From Balneolia bacterium (GTDB lineage: Bacteria > Bacteroidota > Rhodothermia > Balneolales > Cyclonatronaceae), in contig PXCK01000005.1 of NCBI GenBank assembly GCA_003566635.1, forward strand, positions 1 to 35,046: DNA of 35,046 nt, given 5' to 3'. A model generated the notes under the pieces. It ran no database searches, was not told the DNA's origin, and saw only the letters and a list, made by a program, of their open reading frames with translations. The position numbers were made by a program, and so were the translations under genes. Below, piece by piece: positions 19,170-29,381 of this stretch; the stretch's first letter is position 1; each line of letters begins with the position of its first letter.

Positions 19170-19973
19170 TTAATTATCTGTCTGTTCCCGCATAATTTTT
19201 TCTGAGATATTCATGGAAAGTTTATCAGGTATAATGCCGGTTAGTTTGCTTAATATTTTTAATGATGTGGAGGTTGGAACCACAGGGATATTACGAATCA
19301 AACCATCTAAACCGATTTTTGCTACATCATCTGCTTTTTGGATGTTTCTCATCATGTTTTCTGCTGGCTTTGCACCCGCAACTTCAAAGAACTCCGTTTC
19401 CACAGGCCCGGGACATAAGCATGACACATGAATTCCCATAGGTTTCATTTCATGCCATAAGGCCTGACTAAAGCGCAGTACAAAGGCTTTAGTCGCAGCA
19501 TAGACTGTAAACAATGGAATAGGAGAAAAACCTGCCATTGACGCAACATTTAAAATTCCGCCGGAATTGCTTGGTATCATTTTATTTGCAAAATGATAAC
19601 TCAACTCCGTGAGAACATTCATGTTGAGCGTATTCATTCGGGTATAGGTCTCGGGTTCTGTATTTAAAAAATCACCATTATAACCGAAACCGGCATTGTT
19701 GATAAGTATATCAACCGAAATGTCATGCTTTACCAAAAAAGCATCGATTGTTTGCAGGTAATTACTGTCTAACAGGTCTAGTGGAAGTATAAAAGAATCC
19801 GTTTTATACTTTTTCTTGATTTCATTAGCTAATTCAATCAACCTTTCTTTTCTTCTTGCCAACAAAATAGGTATACCACCTCTTGCAGCAACTTCTAAGG
19901 CAAAGAATTTACCAATTCCAGAAGATGCTCCGGTGATTAAGACGGTTTTTTTATCAATTAATAATTTATTCAT
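19170..19973 (-). CDS. SDR family oxidoreductase
   Basis: TGASSGIGKFFA, NNAGFGYNGDF, YAATKAFVLRFS, CPGPVETEFF. Confidence 0.95.
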   Translation of the reverse strand: MNKLLIDKKTVLITGASSGIGKFFALEVAARGGIPILLARRKERLIELANEIKKKYKTDSFILPLDLLDSNYLQTIDAFLVKHDISVDILINNAGFGYNGDFLNTEPETYTRMNTLNMNVLTELSYHFANKMIPSNSGGILNVASMAGFSPIPLFTVYAATKAFVLRFSQALWHEMKPMGIHVSCLCPGPVETEFFEVAGAKPAENMMRNIQKADDVAKIGLDGLIRNIPVVPTSTSLKILSKLTGIIPDKLSMNISEKIMREQTDN

Positions 19974-20007
19974 AACTGTTTAAAAAAATAATTACATTTG
20001 GACTGCT

Positions 20008-20039
20008 AAATATGTTATACATATAAATATGTTATACAT
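20008..20039. promoter_or_regulatory. Tandem operator-like sites aaatatgttatacat x2 between divergent SDR and mscS genes
   Basis: Identical 15-mers at 20008-20022 and 20025-20039 (17-bp period); each contains the near-palindrome tatgttatacata. Confidence 0.5.
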
Positions 20040-20084
20040 AATCACTTAAATTAATTACAACGTTCATAAATATAGAGGTTATCT

Positions 20085-20894
20085 ATGGAATCATTCGAAA
20101 TTGATTTTGCAGCTTTGCTTTCTCAGTATGGTCCTAACATACTGTTTGCAATCATCACCCTTGTAGTGGGTCTTTGGATTGCAGGTTTACTCACTAAATT
20201 GACTAAAAAATTACTCGTAAAGGCAGATGTTGAAACAGCTCTTCAAACTTTTCTGGCTAGTTTAGTTTCGATACTATTAAAAGTTATGGTTTACATTACA
20301 GCATTGACTGTACTTGGCGTAGCTATGACATCCTTTATAGCTATACTTGCAGCAGCAGGTTTTGCTATTGGTCTGGCACTCTCCGGTACGCTCCAGAATT
20401 TTGCCGGTGGAGTAATGATATTATTATTCAAGCCATTTAAAGTTGGTCATTTTATTGATGCCCAAGGCCATATGGGCACCGTTAAAGAAATTCAAATTTT
20501 TACTACTATTCTAAAAACCCCTGATAATAAAACCATTATAATTCCCAATGGTCCGTTATCTACAGGTTCATTGACCAACTTCTCTGTTGAGCCTACTCGC
20601 CGTGTTGATTGGACTTTTGGTATTGGTTACGGAGATGACGTAGATAAAGCTACCGAAGTAATTAAGCGTTTATTAGCAGAAGATGAGCGTGTTCTTAAAG
20701 ATCCTGAACCATTCATCGCTGTTAAAGAACTTGGAGACAGTTCAGTAGATTTTACTGTTCGTGCCTGGGTAAATGCCCCCGATTTTTGGGGAGTATTCTT
20801 CCGTATGAATGAACTTGTTTACAAAACGTTCGACAAAGAGGGACTGTCTATTCCTTTCCCACAAAGAGATGTACATATTTACAACGAGAAGTAA
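20085..20894 (+). CDS. mscS: Small-conductance mechanosensitive channel (MscS family)
   Basis: AAAGFAIGLALSGTLQNFAGGVMILLFKPFKVGHFIDAQGHMGTVKEIQIFTTILKTPDNKTIIIPNGPL. Confidence 0.96.
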   Translation: MESFEIDFAALLSQYGPNILFAIITLVVGLWIAGLLTKLTKKLLVKADVETALQTFLASLVSILLKVMVYITALTVLGVAMTSFIAILAAAGFAIGLALSGTLQNFAGGVMILLFKPFKVGHFIDAQGHMGTVKEIQIFTTILKTPDNKTIIIPNGPLSTGSLTNFSVEPTRRVDWTFGIGYGDDVDKATEVIKRLLAEDERVLKDPEPFIAVKELGDSSVDFTVRAWVNAPDFWGVFFRMNELVYKTFDKEGLSIPFPQRDVHIYNEK

Positions 20895-20917
20895 AACGTA
20901 CTATAAAGAAAATAAAA

Positions 20918-20945
20918 AAAGCCATCCTAATCGGATGGCTTTTTT
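20918..20945. terminator. Bidirectional rho-independent terminator
   Basis: aaaaaagccatcc-taatc-ggatggctttttt between convergent mscS and the downstream minus-strand ORF. Confidence 0.9.
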
Positions 20946-20957
20946 TATGCAATTAAA

Positions 20958-21440
20958 TTAAAAATAATACCGAATACCTAAGCCACCATTACCGGTAAAC
21001 GTTGTATCCGGAGCTAGGTCAAGAATAGGTACAATCTCCATAAAAATTTCAAGAGGATCGTTTGCAAAAAGGTAATTCAATCCCAATGGGAAACGAGCGC
21101 CGAGCTTACTATCGCGGTTATCACGGGCTAACAGCCTTCCGCCAATACCATAATAAAAGCTCATGGAGCCTTGCTCTACGTTAATCAAGCTAAAGTTGTG
21201 GATTTGGTAATCTGCATGAAGATGAATAGAAGCATCCTTTGAAAATGACCAAGATACGGCACCGGCAATGGCAGAGTTTGCCCCGGTCCATAACTTAGGG
21301 GTGATACCTGTAGGTTCTCCTAAGATAATACCGATTCCAAAATCACCGCTGTTTCTTTGAGCTTCAGCAGTTTGTACAGGAATAAAATAGCCTATGAAAA
21401 AAACAATAATTATGAGGGGTTGAATGAATCTTGATGACAT
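20958..21440 (-). CDS. Secreted outer-membrane-like hypothetical protein
   Basis: Signal peptide ending TAEAQ; beta-rich glycine-containing body; C-terminal RYYF. Confidence 0.8.
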   Translation of the reverse strand: MSSRFIQPLIIIVFFIGYFIPVQTAEAQRNSGDFGIGIILGEPTGITPKLWTGANSAIAGAVSWSFSKDASIHLHADYQIHNFSLINVEQGSMSFYYGIGGRLLARDNRDSKLGARFPLGLNYLFANDPLEIFMEIVPILDLAPDTTFTGNGGLGIRYYF

Positions 21441-21571
21441 AAAGTTAAGTTTAGGTTAATCCGTTTAGAAAAGAATTTCGTTTAATAGAATAGTTATTTA
21501 CTTTGTTAAAATACGACAATATGAAATGTGTTAATATTAAAAACTAAAATCATAATTCTAATTTTTTAATC

Positions 21572-21907
21572 ATGAGTGATACATATTATAACCCCAAAGA
21601 TTTAAGTAAGTTCGGTGAAATCGGTGAATTCGGACAAGAACTGGCAGATAAATTTTTTGACTATTATGGTTCTGTTTTTGCAGAAGGTGAGCTTACGGCC
21701 CGTGAGAAATCATTGATTGCCCTTGCTGTTGCTCATGCTGTTCAATGTCCTTACTGTATTGATGCATATACAGAAGATGCACTTCAAAAAGGATCGAACG
21801 AACTTCAAATGATGGAGGCTGTACACGTTGCTGCTGCTATTCGTGGAGGCGCATCTCTGGTTCATGGCGTACAAATGATGAATAAGGCTAAAAAGATTGG
21901 AATGTAA
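21572..21907 (+). CDS. Arsenosugar biosynthesis-associated peroxidase-like (carboxymuconolactone decarboxylase/AhpD-fold) protein
   Basis: EKSLIALAVAHAVQCPYCIDAYTEDALQKG (CxxC AhpD-fold motif); TAATG overlap with arsS. Confidence 0.88.
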   Translation: MSDTYYNPKDLSKFGEIGEFGQELADKFFDYYGSVFAEGELTAREKSLIALAVAHAVQCPYCIDAYTEDALQKGSNELQMMEAVHVAAAIRGGASLVHGVQMMNKAKKIGM

Positions 21908-22962
21908 TGAGTTTAAAATCCTTACTGGCCAGAGGCAACGAACTTGCAGACCCGGTAAAGCAAATCGAAACCATTAATTTCGGTTCAGAAACGCTGACAA
22001 AACTCCCTAAGTTTGAATCGAAACTAAAGGAATCTGATTTCTACCCTTTAAAGCCTACACAACTTGATATCCTACAGATCAATTTAGGTTATATGTGCAA
22101 CATGACGTGTAAGCATTGTCATGTTGATGCAGGTCCTGACCGAAAAGAAATGATGACTCGTGAAAACCTGGAGCACTGCATTCGGGTAGTGAAGGAAACC
22201 AAAGTTCATACGGTTGATCTAACAGGTGGTGCCCCGGAAATGCATCCTGATTTTCAATGGTTTGTAGAGCAAATTGCTGATCATACTCAAACAATAATTG
22301 TGCGGTCGAACCTAACTATTTTGGTGACGAATCCAAAGTATCGAGCGTTTCCTGAATTTTTCAAAAAATACGGACTTGAGGTAACGTGCTCACTTCCTTT
22401 CTATAACAAATTTACAACCGACCGCCAACGTGGCGAAGGAACTTACGACCGTTCTGTAGAAGCTTTGAAAGTTCTTAATGAGTTAGGTTATGGGAAAGAT
22501 GACAGCGGACTAATCTTAAATTTGGTTTACAATCCGGCAGGTGCTTTTTTGCCGGCTGATCAAGATACTTTAGAGGAAGAGTTTAAAGAAAACTTAAAGG
22601 CCAAGCATGGTATTGAGTTTAACAGTTTATTTACCATCACAAACCTGCCAATAAGCAGATATTTAGAGTTCTTGGTGTTATCCGATAATTTAGATGATTA
22701 CATGAATAAACTTGTGCAGGCCTATAACCCTGTTGCTGCGGAAGGTGTTATGTGTAGGAATACCATATCGGTAGCATGGAATGGCGTATTGTATGATTGC
22801 GATTTCAATCAAATGCTTCACATTCCAATAGATGAGAGCGATTCCGGTCATATTAAAGATTTTAATGCGATGAAACTCTTAAATCGAGCCATCAAAACCA
22901 ATCAGCACTGTTATGGTTGCACTGCCGGAGCAGGTAGTAGTTGTGGAGGGGCAACTGCATGA
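21907..22962 (+). CDS. arsS: Arsenosugar biosynthesis radical SAM protein ArsS
   Basis: Radical SAM CNMTCKHCHVDAGP; C-terminal GVMCRNTISVAWNGVLYDCDFNQML and CYGCTAGAGSSCGG. Confidence 0.93.
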   Translation: MSLKSLLARGNELADPVKQIETINFGSETLTKLPKFESKLKESDFYPLKPTQLDILQINLGYMCNMTCKHCHVDAGPDRKEMMTRENLEHCIRVVKETKVHTVDLTGGAPEMHPDFQWFVEQIADHTQTIIVRSNLTILVTNPKYRAFPEFFKKYGLEVTCSLPFYNKFTTDRQRGEGTYDRSVEALKVLNELGYGKDDSGLILNLVYNPAGAFLPADQDTLEEEFKENLKAKHGIEFNSLFTITNLPISRYLEFLVLSDNLDDYMNKLVQAYNPVAAEGVMCRNTISVAWNGVLYDCDFNQMLHIPIDESDSGHIKDFNAMKLLNRAIKTNQHCYGCTAGAGSSCGGATA

Positions 22963-23549
22963 GTAAAAAAGCCATTATCGTTTTTTTGAAAAATCCGGTA
23001 TTGGGAAAAGTAAAAACCAGATTAGCAAAGACCTTGGGTGATACTGAGGCGCTCTCCATATACCAAAAACTTGCAAATCATACGATTAGCGAAGTTAAAA
23101 AAACAAAGGTTGATGCGTTCTATTATTATTCTGAAAATGTCGATAATATTTTCAATCACCCAGCAAAGTCTTCTGTAAAGGTTCAGGTTCCCGGCGATTT
23201 AGGATTACGAATGATGAAGGCATTTGAGGGATTATTCCAAAAAGGATACCAACAGCTTATCATTATTGGAAGTGATTGTCCCGGCATTTCATCCGATTTA
23301 CTCAATGATGCATTTAAGCACTTGTCGATAGTAGATGTAGTAATTGGGCCCGCTCGAGATGGCGGTTACTATTTACTTGGAATGAATGAATTGCACCCGA
23401 ACTTATTTCAAAACAAAAAATGGAGCACACCTTCTGTTTTTGATGATACATTGAAAGATATCCGTGCGCTTTCTCTGAACTACGCACAGCTTGAAACACT
23501 AAATGATATCGATACAGAACAAGATTTGATTCTGTCTGGGTTTGGTTGA
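22959..23549 (+). CDS. Arsenosugar-cluster glycosyltransferase (TIGR04282/DUF2064 type)
   Basis: VFLKNPVLGKVKTRLAKTLGD...IIGSDCPGISSDLL...VIGPARDGGYYLLGM; ATGA overlap with arsS stop (ORF-track start at 22941 is TTG). Confidence 0.9.
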   Translation: MSKKAIIVFLKNPVLGKVKTRLAKTLGDTEALSIYQKLANHTISEVKKTKVDAFYYYSENVDNIFNHPAKSSVKVQVPGDLGLRMMKAFEGLFQKGYQQLIIIGSDCPGISSDLLNDAFKHLSIVDVVIGPARDGGYYLLGMNELHPNLFQNKKWSTPSVFDDTLKDIRALSLNYAQLETLNDIDTEQDLILSGFG

Positions 23550-23552
23550 TTT

Positions 23553-24254
23553 ATGAAAAAGCTAGTTCAGGTTATCATTCCGGCTTACAACGAAGAGCAA
23601 AACCTCGAAAGACTTTTGCCATATCTAAAGAAAATTGCAGATGATAGTATTCGTGTTGTTGTGGTCGATGGCGGAAGTACTGACCAAACGGTGCAGGTAT
23701 GCAAAAAGAACAATATAAATGTGATTTCGGCTCAAAAAAAGGGCAGAGCACCACAAATGAATGAGGGTGCAAAAAAATCAGAAGCATATATTTTGTATTT
23801 CCTTCATGCCGATACAATTCCTCCGAATGATATTTTCCAAAGGATTAGATCAGCGGTTGCTAATGGATATGAATCAGGTTGTTGCCAATTAAAATTTGAC
23901 GAAGAAAATCTAGTTATGGATTTATACTCTTGGTTTACTCGCTTCGACCTTCTTCCATTTCGCTTTGGTGATCAAAGTTTGTTTTGCAGAAGGGACGTTT
24001 TTTTTGAGTTAGGCGGTTTTGATGAGAGCTTTATAGTAATGGAAGATAACTACTTCATTAAAAAGTTAAGAAGTAATGGGAGCTTTACAGTTTTGAATGA
24101 GTTTGTAACGACATCTGCTGAAAAGTACAGAGAGAATGGCTTCATTCGCTTACAGCTCATATTTTCATTCATCTTTATCCTTTTTTACCTGGGGGCATCT
24201 CAAGATACGTTAGTTGCAATTTATAAGGAATTTATCAGGCAGGATAAGGTTTAG
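23553..24254 (+). CDS. Arsenosugar-cluster glycosyltransferase family 2 (TIGR04283 type)
   Basis: VIIPAYNEEQNLERLLPYL...VVDGGSTDQTVQV...LHADTIPP...FGDQSLFCRRDVFFELGGFDE. Confidence 0.9.
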   Translation: MKKLVQVIIPAYNEEQNLERLLPYLKKIADDSIRVVVVDGGSTDQTVQVCKKNNINVISAQKKGRAPQMNEGAKKSEAYILYFLHADTIPPNDIFQRIRSAVANGYESGCCQLKFDEENLVMDLYSWFTRFDLLPFRFGDQSLFCRRDVFFELGGFDESFIVMEDNYFIKKLRSNGSFTVLNEFVTTSAEKYRENGFIRLQLIFSFIFILFYLGASQDTLVAIYKEFIRQDKV

Positions 24255-24490
24255 ACTCAATTATTTAATTAAAATAATGGGTTCAGTATTGTGTTTTCCT
24301 TTCTAAATTTGTAATTCAAAATCAATATTAACAATTTGATAATATATATTCTAAGTCACATAAAAATAGTAGTATAGATAATATAATCAAATTTGCTTTA
24401 CAATGGCTTAATATTAGTGCCAAAATGAATTCCTAAATTTGATTCACCTATAAAATGAGGTGTTATATCTAAAAATTAAATTTAAGATTC

Positions 24491-27400
24491 ATGAAGCATA
24501 TTTTACTATTCGTTTCTTTAATGCTATTGCCTGTTTTAGCATTTTCACAGGGGGTAACGACCTCTTCAATGACCGGTGTTATTACCGATGAAACAGGTGA
24601 AGGTTTACCGGGTGCTAACATAGTTGCGGTACATGAACCATCAGGAACAAGCTACGGAACATCAACCCGCCTTGATGGTAGTTTTGGTATTGCGAATATG
24701 CGAGTTGGTGGTCCTTACCGTATCACTATTTCATTCGTTGGTTACCGCACGCTTGTTGTTGAGGATGTATTTTTAAGGTTGGGCGAGCCCTATAACCAAT
24801 CTGCTCAAATGGTTCCGGATGATGCAGAGCTTTCTGAAGTAATTGTTACAGCTTTGGGTGATAGAGTTTTTAATTCAGAGCGTACGGGTGCTTCTACAAA
24901 CGTAACATCAGAACGTATTGCATCTGTACCTACAATTACAAGAAGTATTAACGATCTTACAAAGTTATCACCACAAAGTAATGGTACTAGCTTTGGTGGT
25001 CGCGATAATCGTTTTAATAACTACACTATTGATGGTAGTAACTATAATAATAACTTTGGTTTGGGGAATGCTCAATTTGCAGCAGGAAATCCTATCAGTT
25101 TAGACATAATTGAAGAAGTGCAAATTAACCTTGCTCCCTACGACGTGAGACAAGGTGGATTTACCGGTGCAAACGTAAATGCTATTACAAGAAGCGGAAC
25201 TAACGCTTATCGAGGTACGGCTTATTTGTTCTATCGTAATCAGGATTTTTTAGGATCTAAAATTGGTGATAATGAAATTTCGATTGATGATTCTTTCACC
25301 AGAACTATTGGTGCATCGGCAGGTGGCCCAATAATACAAGACAGGTTGTTTTTCTTTGTAAACGTTGAACAAGAAGAAGCCGATAATCCAGGTGATAATC
25401 GTAGGGCATTAAGAGCTGGCCAAAGCCCGGACGGTGCGCAAATTACTCGTGTACCAATTGAGCAAGCTCAGTTTGTAAGAGATCAGATTCAGCAAATTTA
25501 CGGGTATGATCCGGGTGCATTCGAAAGTATAGCTTTTGGTAATGAAGCTTTACGCATAAATGCACGTTTGGATTACAACATCAACCAGAATCACAGAGCA
25601 ATGATTCGTTTTAACAGGTTCGATTCATTTGTAGATAACTTTGTAAATGGTAACAGTATTCGTGGATTTCCGGGATCAGAAAGATACAGAAACACAAACC
25701 GTTTTGGTCCCGAAGCACTTACGTTCAGAAATGGTCATTATTCCACAGATGCAATTGTAACGTCTTTAGTAGCTGAATTAAACTCTACCTTTGGGAATAA
25801 CTTAGCTAATAGCTTTAGAGTAGGTCAAACTTGGGCGGTACCTCAACAGCGAAGTGTGCCGGGAGGAGATGTATTCCCATTTATAGAAATAATGGAACCA
25901 TTAGAAGGTAATGCAAATGTCTACTATATGTCCTTAGGTAATGAATTATTTACCGTTGGTAACCTATTGGAAAATGATACTTTCAACATTTCTAATACAC
26001 TAACCTATTTTACGGGTAGACATACTATTACTGCTGGTGCCAGCTTTGAATATATGACATTTGCCAATGCATTTAACCCTGTATGGAACTCATGGTATCG
26101 TTTTGCAACTTATGAAGATTTTGTTGAATCGGTTATCAACGGAAATGTAAATGTTAGGCCTAGCCATTTTGCTATTGGTTATACTTATGATGTTGATAAT
26201 CCAACTACTTTACCACTCGATGAAGTATCATTCTCTCAACTTGGTTTATATGTTCAAAACGAATTTCAAGTTAATCCAAGATTGAGACTTACTGCAGGAT
26301 TACGAATCGATTTACCTTTCTATCCAATTGATGCGCCAAGAAATCCGGCGGTAGAAGCTCTGAATCTTTCTATTGAAAACCCAAGAGGTGGATCTAATAT
26401 TACTCCTGACGTAAGTCAGTTTCCGGGAGTTAATCCACTTTGGTCACCACGCTTAGGTTTTAACTGGGATGTAAATGGCGACAGAAGTACACAGATTCGT
26501 GGTGGAACAGGTGTTTTTTCCGGTAGATTGCCATTTGTTTGGATTTCTAATCAGGTAAATGCAAATGGGGTAACCAGGGGGCAACGCGGTTATTTTGCAG
26601 ATGATTGGGGTACAGGTAATGCACCTGCATGGCAAGGTTTCCAGGCTGACCCTAATGTTTACAGACCAGATCCAGCTACACTTGAAGCAGAAATACCGAA
26701 TCAAATTAACATAACAGCCGATGACTTCAAACTTCCACAAGTTTGGAGAACTAACCTGGCGTTAGATCAAAGACTACCTCTGGATATTATTGGTACTTTA
26801 GAATTAATTTATTCTAATGATTTCAATAGTCCATTAGCTGTAAATCTAAACCATCGTGCTACAGGAGAAGTTGTGAACATTGCCGGCAATGAATATCCTG
26901 TATATCGTTCTACCCCATTCTTTACTCAAGATAATCCTGATGGTAGTACAACAACAGCGCTTGATGAAATTTATTACCTCACGAACACCAACAAAGGCTA
27001 CTACTGGTCTGCTAATTTTGGCTTGGAGAAAACCTGGGATTTTGGTCTTTTTACAAGTCTCAATTACACCTACAGCCGATCAAGAGACTATGGTTTAATT
27101 GGTGGATCACAAGCACAATCTCTATGGCCAAACGTTGCAAGAAACAATAGAAACGACCCGGAAGAAGGCTTCTCTCGTTTCGATGCTCCAAATAGAATTG
27201 TGGCACAAGTTGAGTACAGTACTCGCCTGTTTGCAGGTCAATTCCCAACTCGCTTCTCATTGATTTATGTAGGTGGCGATCAAGGTAGATACAGTTATAC
27301 CTATGCCGGTAACTTCGGCGATGGTGGCGGTGTTCGCTTGTTCTATGTACCACGTAATTTTGAAGAAGCGCAGCTTATCGATATCGTAAATGATGACGGA

Positions 27401-27811
27401 GTTGTTACAAGAACCGCACAGGAGCAGTGGGAAGATTTAAACCGTTTTATTGAGCAGGATCCTTACTTAAGCAGTAGAAGAGGCGAAGTTACAGAACGTA
27501 ATGGAGCGAAGCTTCCCTGGTTACACCGCTTTGATTTCAGAGTTGCTCAAGATGTAAGCTTCCGTCAGCATAGGTTACAATTAACTTTCGATATTCTTAA
27601 TGTTGGTAACCTTATCAGTAATACCTGGGGTGTAAGTAAATCTCCGGTTCAGTCAAACCCGTTAACGTATCGTGGTGCTGATGACAATGGAAATGCAAGA
27701 TTTACTGTTAATTACCCGTCCGGCGGAAATTTAGACAACTCCTTCCGTGAGAATATTAGCATAGCAAATACCTGGAGCGGACAAATTGGTATTCGCTATT
27801 TGTTTAACTAA
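24491..27811 (+). CDS. TonB-dependent receptor with N-terminal carboxypeptidase-regulatory-like domain (Oar-like)
   Basis: GVITDETGEGLPGANIVAVHEPSGTSYGTSTRLDGSFGIANMRVGGPYRITISFVGY; plug; very large beta-barrel ending IGIRYLFN. Confidence 0.95.
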   Translation: MKHILLFVSLMLLPVLAFSQGVTTSSMTGVITDETGEGLPGANIVAVHEPSGTSYGTSTRLDGSFGIANMRVGGPYRITISFVGYRTLVVEDVFLRLGEPYNQSAQMVPDDAELSEVIVTALGDRVFNSERTGASTNVTSERIASVPTITRSINDLTKLSPQSNGTSFGGRDNRFNNYTIDGSNYNNNFGLGNAQFAAGNPISLDIIEEVQINLAPYDVRQGGFTGANVNAITRSGTNAYRGTAYLFYRNQDFLGSKIGDNEISIDDSFTRTIGASAGGPIIQDRLFFFVNVEQEEADNPGDNRRALRAGQSPDGAQITRVPIEQAQFVRDQIQQIYGYDPGAFESIAFGNEALRINARLDYNINQNHRAMIRFNRFDSFVDNFVNGNSIRGFPGSERYRNTNRFGPEALTFRNGHYSTDAIVTSLVAELNSTFGNNLANSFRVGQTWAVPQQRSVPGGDVFPFIEIMEPLEGNANVYYMSLGNELFTVGNLLENDTFNISNTLTYFTGRHTITAGASFEYMTFANAFNPVWNSWYRFATYEDFVESVINGNVNVRPSHFAIGYTYDVDNPTTLPLDEVSFSQLGLYVQNEFQVNPRLRLTAGLRIDLPFYPIDAPRNPAVEALNLSIENPRGGSNITPDVSQFPGVNPLWSPRLGFNWDVNGDRSTQIRGGTGVFSGRLPFVWISNQVNANGVTRGQRGYFADDWGTGNAPAWQGFQADPNVYRPDPATLEAEIPNQINITADDFKLPQVWRTNLALDQRLPLDIIGTLELIYSNDFNSPLAVNLNHRATGEVVNIAGNEYPVYRSTPFFTQDNPDGSTTTALDEIYYLTNTNKGYYWSANFGLEKTWDFGLFTSLNYTYSRSRDYGLIGGSQAQSLWPNVARNNRNDPEEGFSRFDAPNRIVAQVEYSTRLFAGQFPTRFSLIYVGGDQGRYSYTYAGNFGDGGGVRLFYVPRNFEEAQLIDIVNDDGVVTRTAQEQWEDLNRFIEQDPYLSSRRGEVTERNGAKLPWLHRFDFRVAQDVSFRQHRLQLTFDILNVGNLISNTWGVSKSPVQSNPLTYRGADDNGNARFTVNYPSGGNLDNSFRENISIANTWSGQIGIRYLFN

Positions 27812-27871
27812 AAAAATTAGTAACAATTAAACATAGAAGTCAGATTTTTCTGAACATCTCATGTAAATCCC

Positions 27872-27907
27872 AAGGGTGGTCGTTTGATAACGGTCGCCCT
27901 TATTTGT
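27872..27907 (+). terminator. Rho-independent-like terminator after the Oar-like receptor
   Basis: aagggtggtcg-tttgataa-cggtcgccctt followed by T-rich tract. Confidence 0.65.
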
Positions 27908-28001
27908 TTAAATAAAAACCATTCGTTAAAAGACGTCAATGAACTTTAGCCATATCTTATGTTTATTTATATTTAATCAAATATCATTAAATAAAACAGT
28001 T

Positions 28002-29237
28002 ATGCAATTTCGACTTTATCTAATAGTATTATTTTTGTTTCATTTATGGGTAATTGGTTGTACAGATGCAGATTCGCAAACAAGTGAGCGTACTCCCTTA
28101 ATTCTTATTTCTATTGATGGCGTAAAACCTTCTTACTTAGAGTTAACCGATACCCCCGTACTCGACAGCCTTATTCAAAGAGGCGTGATGGCAGAATCTA
28201 TGATTCCGGTTTATCCTACCAATACTTTTCCGAATCATTATTCATTAGTTACCGGACTATACACCGAAAACTCCGGTGTGATTTCAAACACCATGTACGA
28301 TGCCGAAATGGAGCGTTGGTTTCGTTTAAGTGATCGTTCTGCTGTTGGCGACGGACGTTGGTATGGGGGTGAACCAATATGGGTTAATGCCGAAAAAAAT
28401 GATATTCGCACCGCCACAATGTTTTGGCCCGGTTCTGAAGCTGAGATTCAGGGTGTAAGACCAACAAGATGGTTTACTTATGATGGCAGTCTTGATTATT
28501 ACGCCCGGGCTGATAGTATAATCCATTGGTTACAAGACCCCACCGAGAATCGACCTGATTTTATGACTTTATATTTTAGTAAGGTTGATGGAATGGGTCA
28601 TCGTTACGGTCCATACGCAGATTCTACACTAGCTGCTCTTACCTTTGTTGATGATGTACTTGGCCACTTGGTAAACCGTCTTGAAGAAGAAGGTTTTTGG
28701 CCGAATGTGAACATGCTTATTACCTCTGATCACGGTATGATTGATTTATCTGATGATCGCCTTGTATTTCTGGATGATATTATTGATTTAGATGATGTGA
28801 ACGTGATAAATTGGTCGCCGGCGGTAATGATGCAGCCTGTTGAAGGTAAAAAAATGGAAGTATATGAGGCACTCAAAGCCAGAGAAGACGAGCTTGAGTA
28901 CAGAGTTTTTCTAAAAGAAGACATTCCCGAGAGGTTCCGTTTTAAAAACCATCATCGTGTTCCTGATATCTTAATGATGGCCGATTTGGGTTGGACTATT
29001 ACCAACCACAGCTTCTATGAGCGTAGGGGAATTTTGGGGGGAACTCACGGATTTGACAATGAGTATCCTGATATGCACACGTTTTTCCTTGCAGCCGGGA
29101 AAGATTTTAAACAGGGTGAAGTGATTCCATCATTCGAGGTAGTTCATATATACGAACTCATGGCCTACATGCTGGGTGTTGAACCTGCACCCAATGACGG
29201 AGACCTTTCCGTTCTCCGAGGGATTTTAAACCGATGA
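28002..29237 (+). CDS. Ectonucleotide pyrophosphatase/phosphodiesterase (alkaline phosphatase superfamily) lipoprotein
   Basis: LILISIDGVKPSYLE...YPTNTFPNHYSLVTGLYTENSGV...ITSDHGMIDL...GGTHGFDN; start moved to ATG 28002 giving a lipobox (VIGC). Confidence 0.93.
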   Translation: MQFRLYLIVLFLFHLWVIGCTDADSQTSERTPLILISIDGVKPSYLELTDTPVLDSLIQRGVMAESMIPVYPTNTFPNHYSLVTGLYTENSGVISNTMYDAEMERWFRLSDRSAVGDGRWYGGEPIWVNAEKNDIRTATMFWPGSEAEIQGVRPTRWFTYDGSLDYYARADSIIHWLQDPTENRPDFMTLYFSKVDGMGHRYGPYADSTLAALTFVDDVLGHLVNRLEEEGFWPNVNMLITSDHGMIDLSDDRLVFLDDIIDLDDVNVINWSPAVMMQPVEGKKMEVYEALKAREDELEYRVFLKEDIPERFRFKNHHRVPDILMMADLGWTITNHSFYERRGILGGTHGFDNEYPDMHTFFLAAGKDFKQGEVIPSFEVVHIYELMAYMLGVEPAPNDGDLSVLRGILNR

Positions 29238-29244
29238 TACAAGA

Positions 29245-29279
29245 AGGGCTCCAATTGTTTTAGTCAGAGCCCTTTTTTA
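29245..29279 (+). terminator. Rho-independent terminator
   Basis: agggctc...gagccct followed by tttttt. Confidence 0.85.
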
Positions 29280-29381
29280 TTTTGGTTTGTTAATTGAATT
29301 AGATTCACTTCTGCTTACTAAACTCTCTTACAAGTTATATGTATTGTCAAAAAAGTAAATTAGTGGTACTATAGTATTACT

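Noticed and set aside
22941-22958. TTG start for the TIGR04282-type glycosyltransferase
   Set aside because: ATG at 22959 overlaps the arsS stop (ATGA) and begins the conserved MSKKAIIVFLKNP
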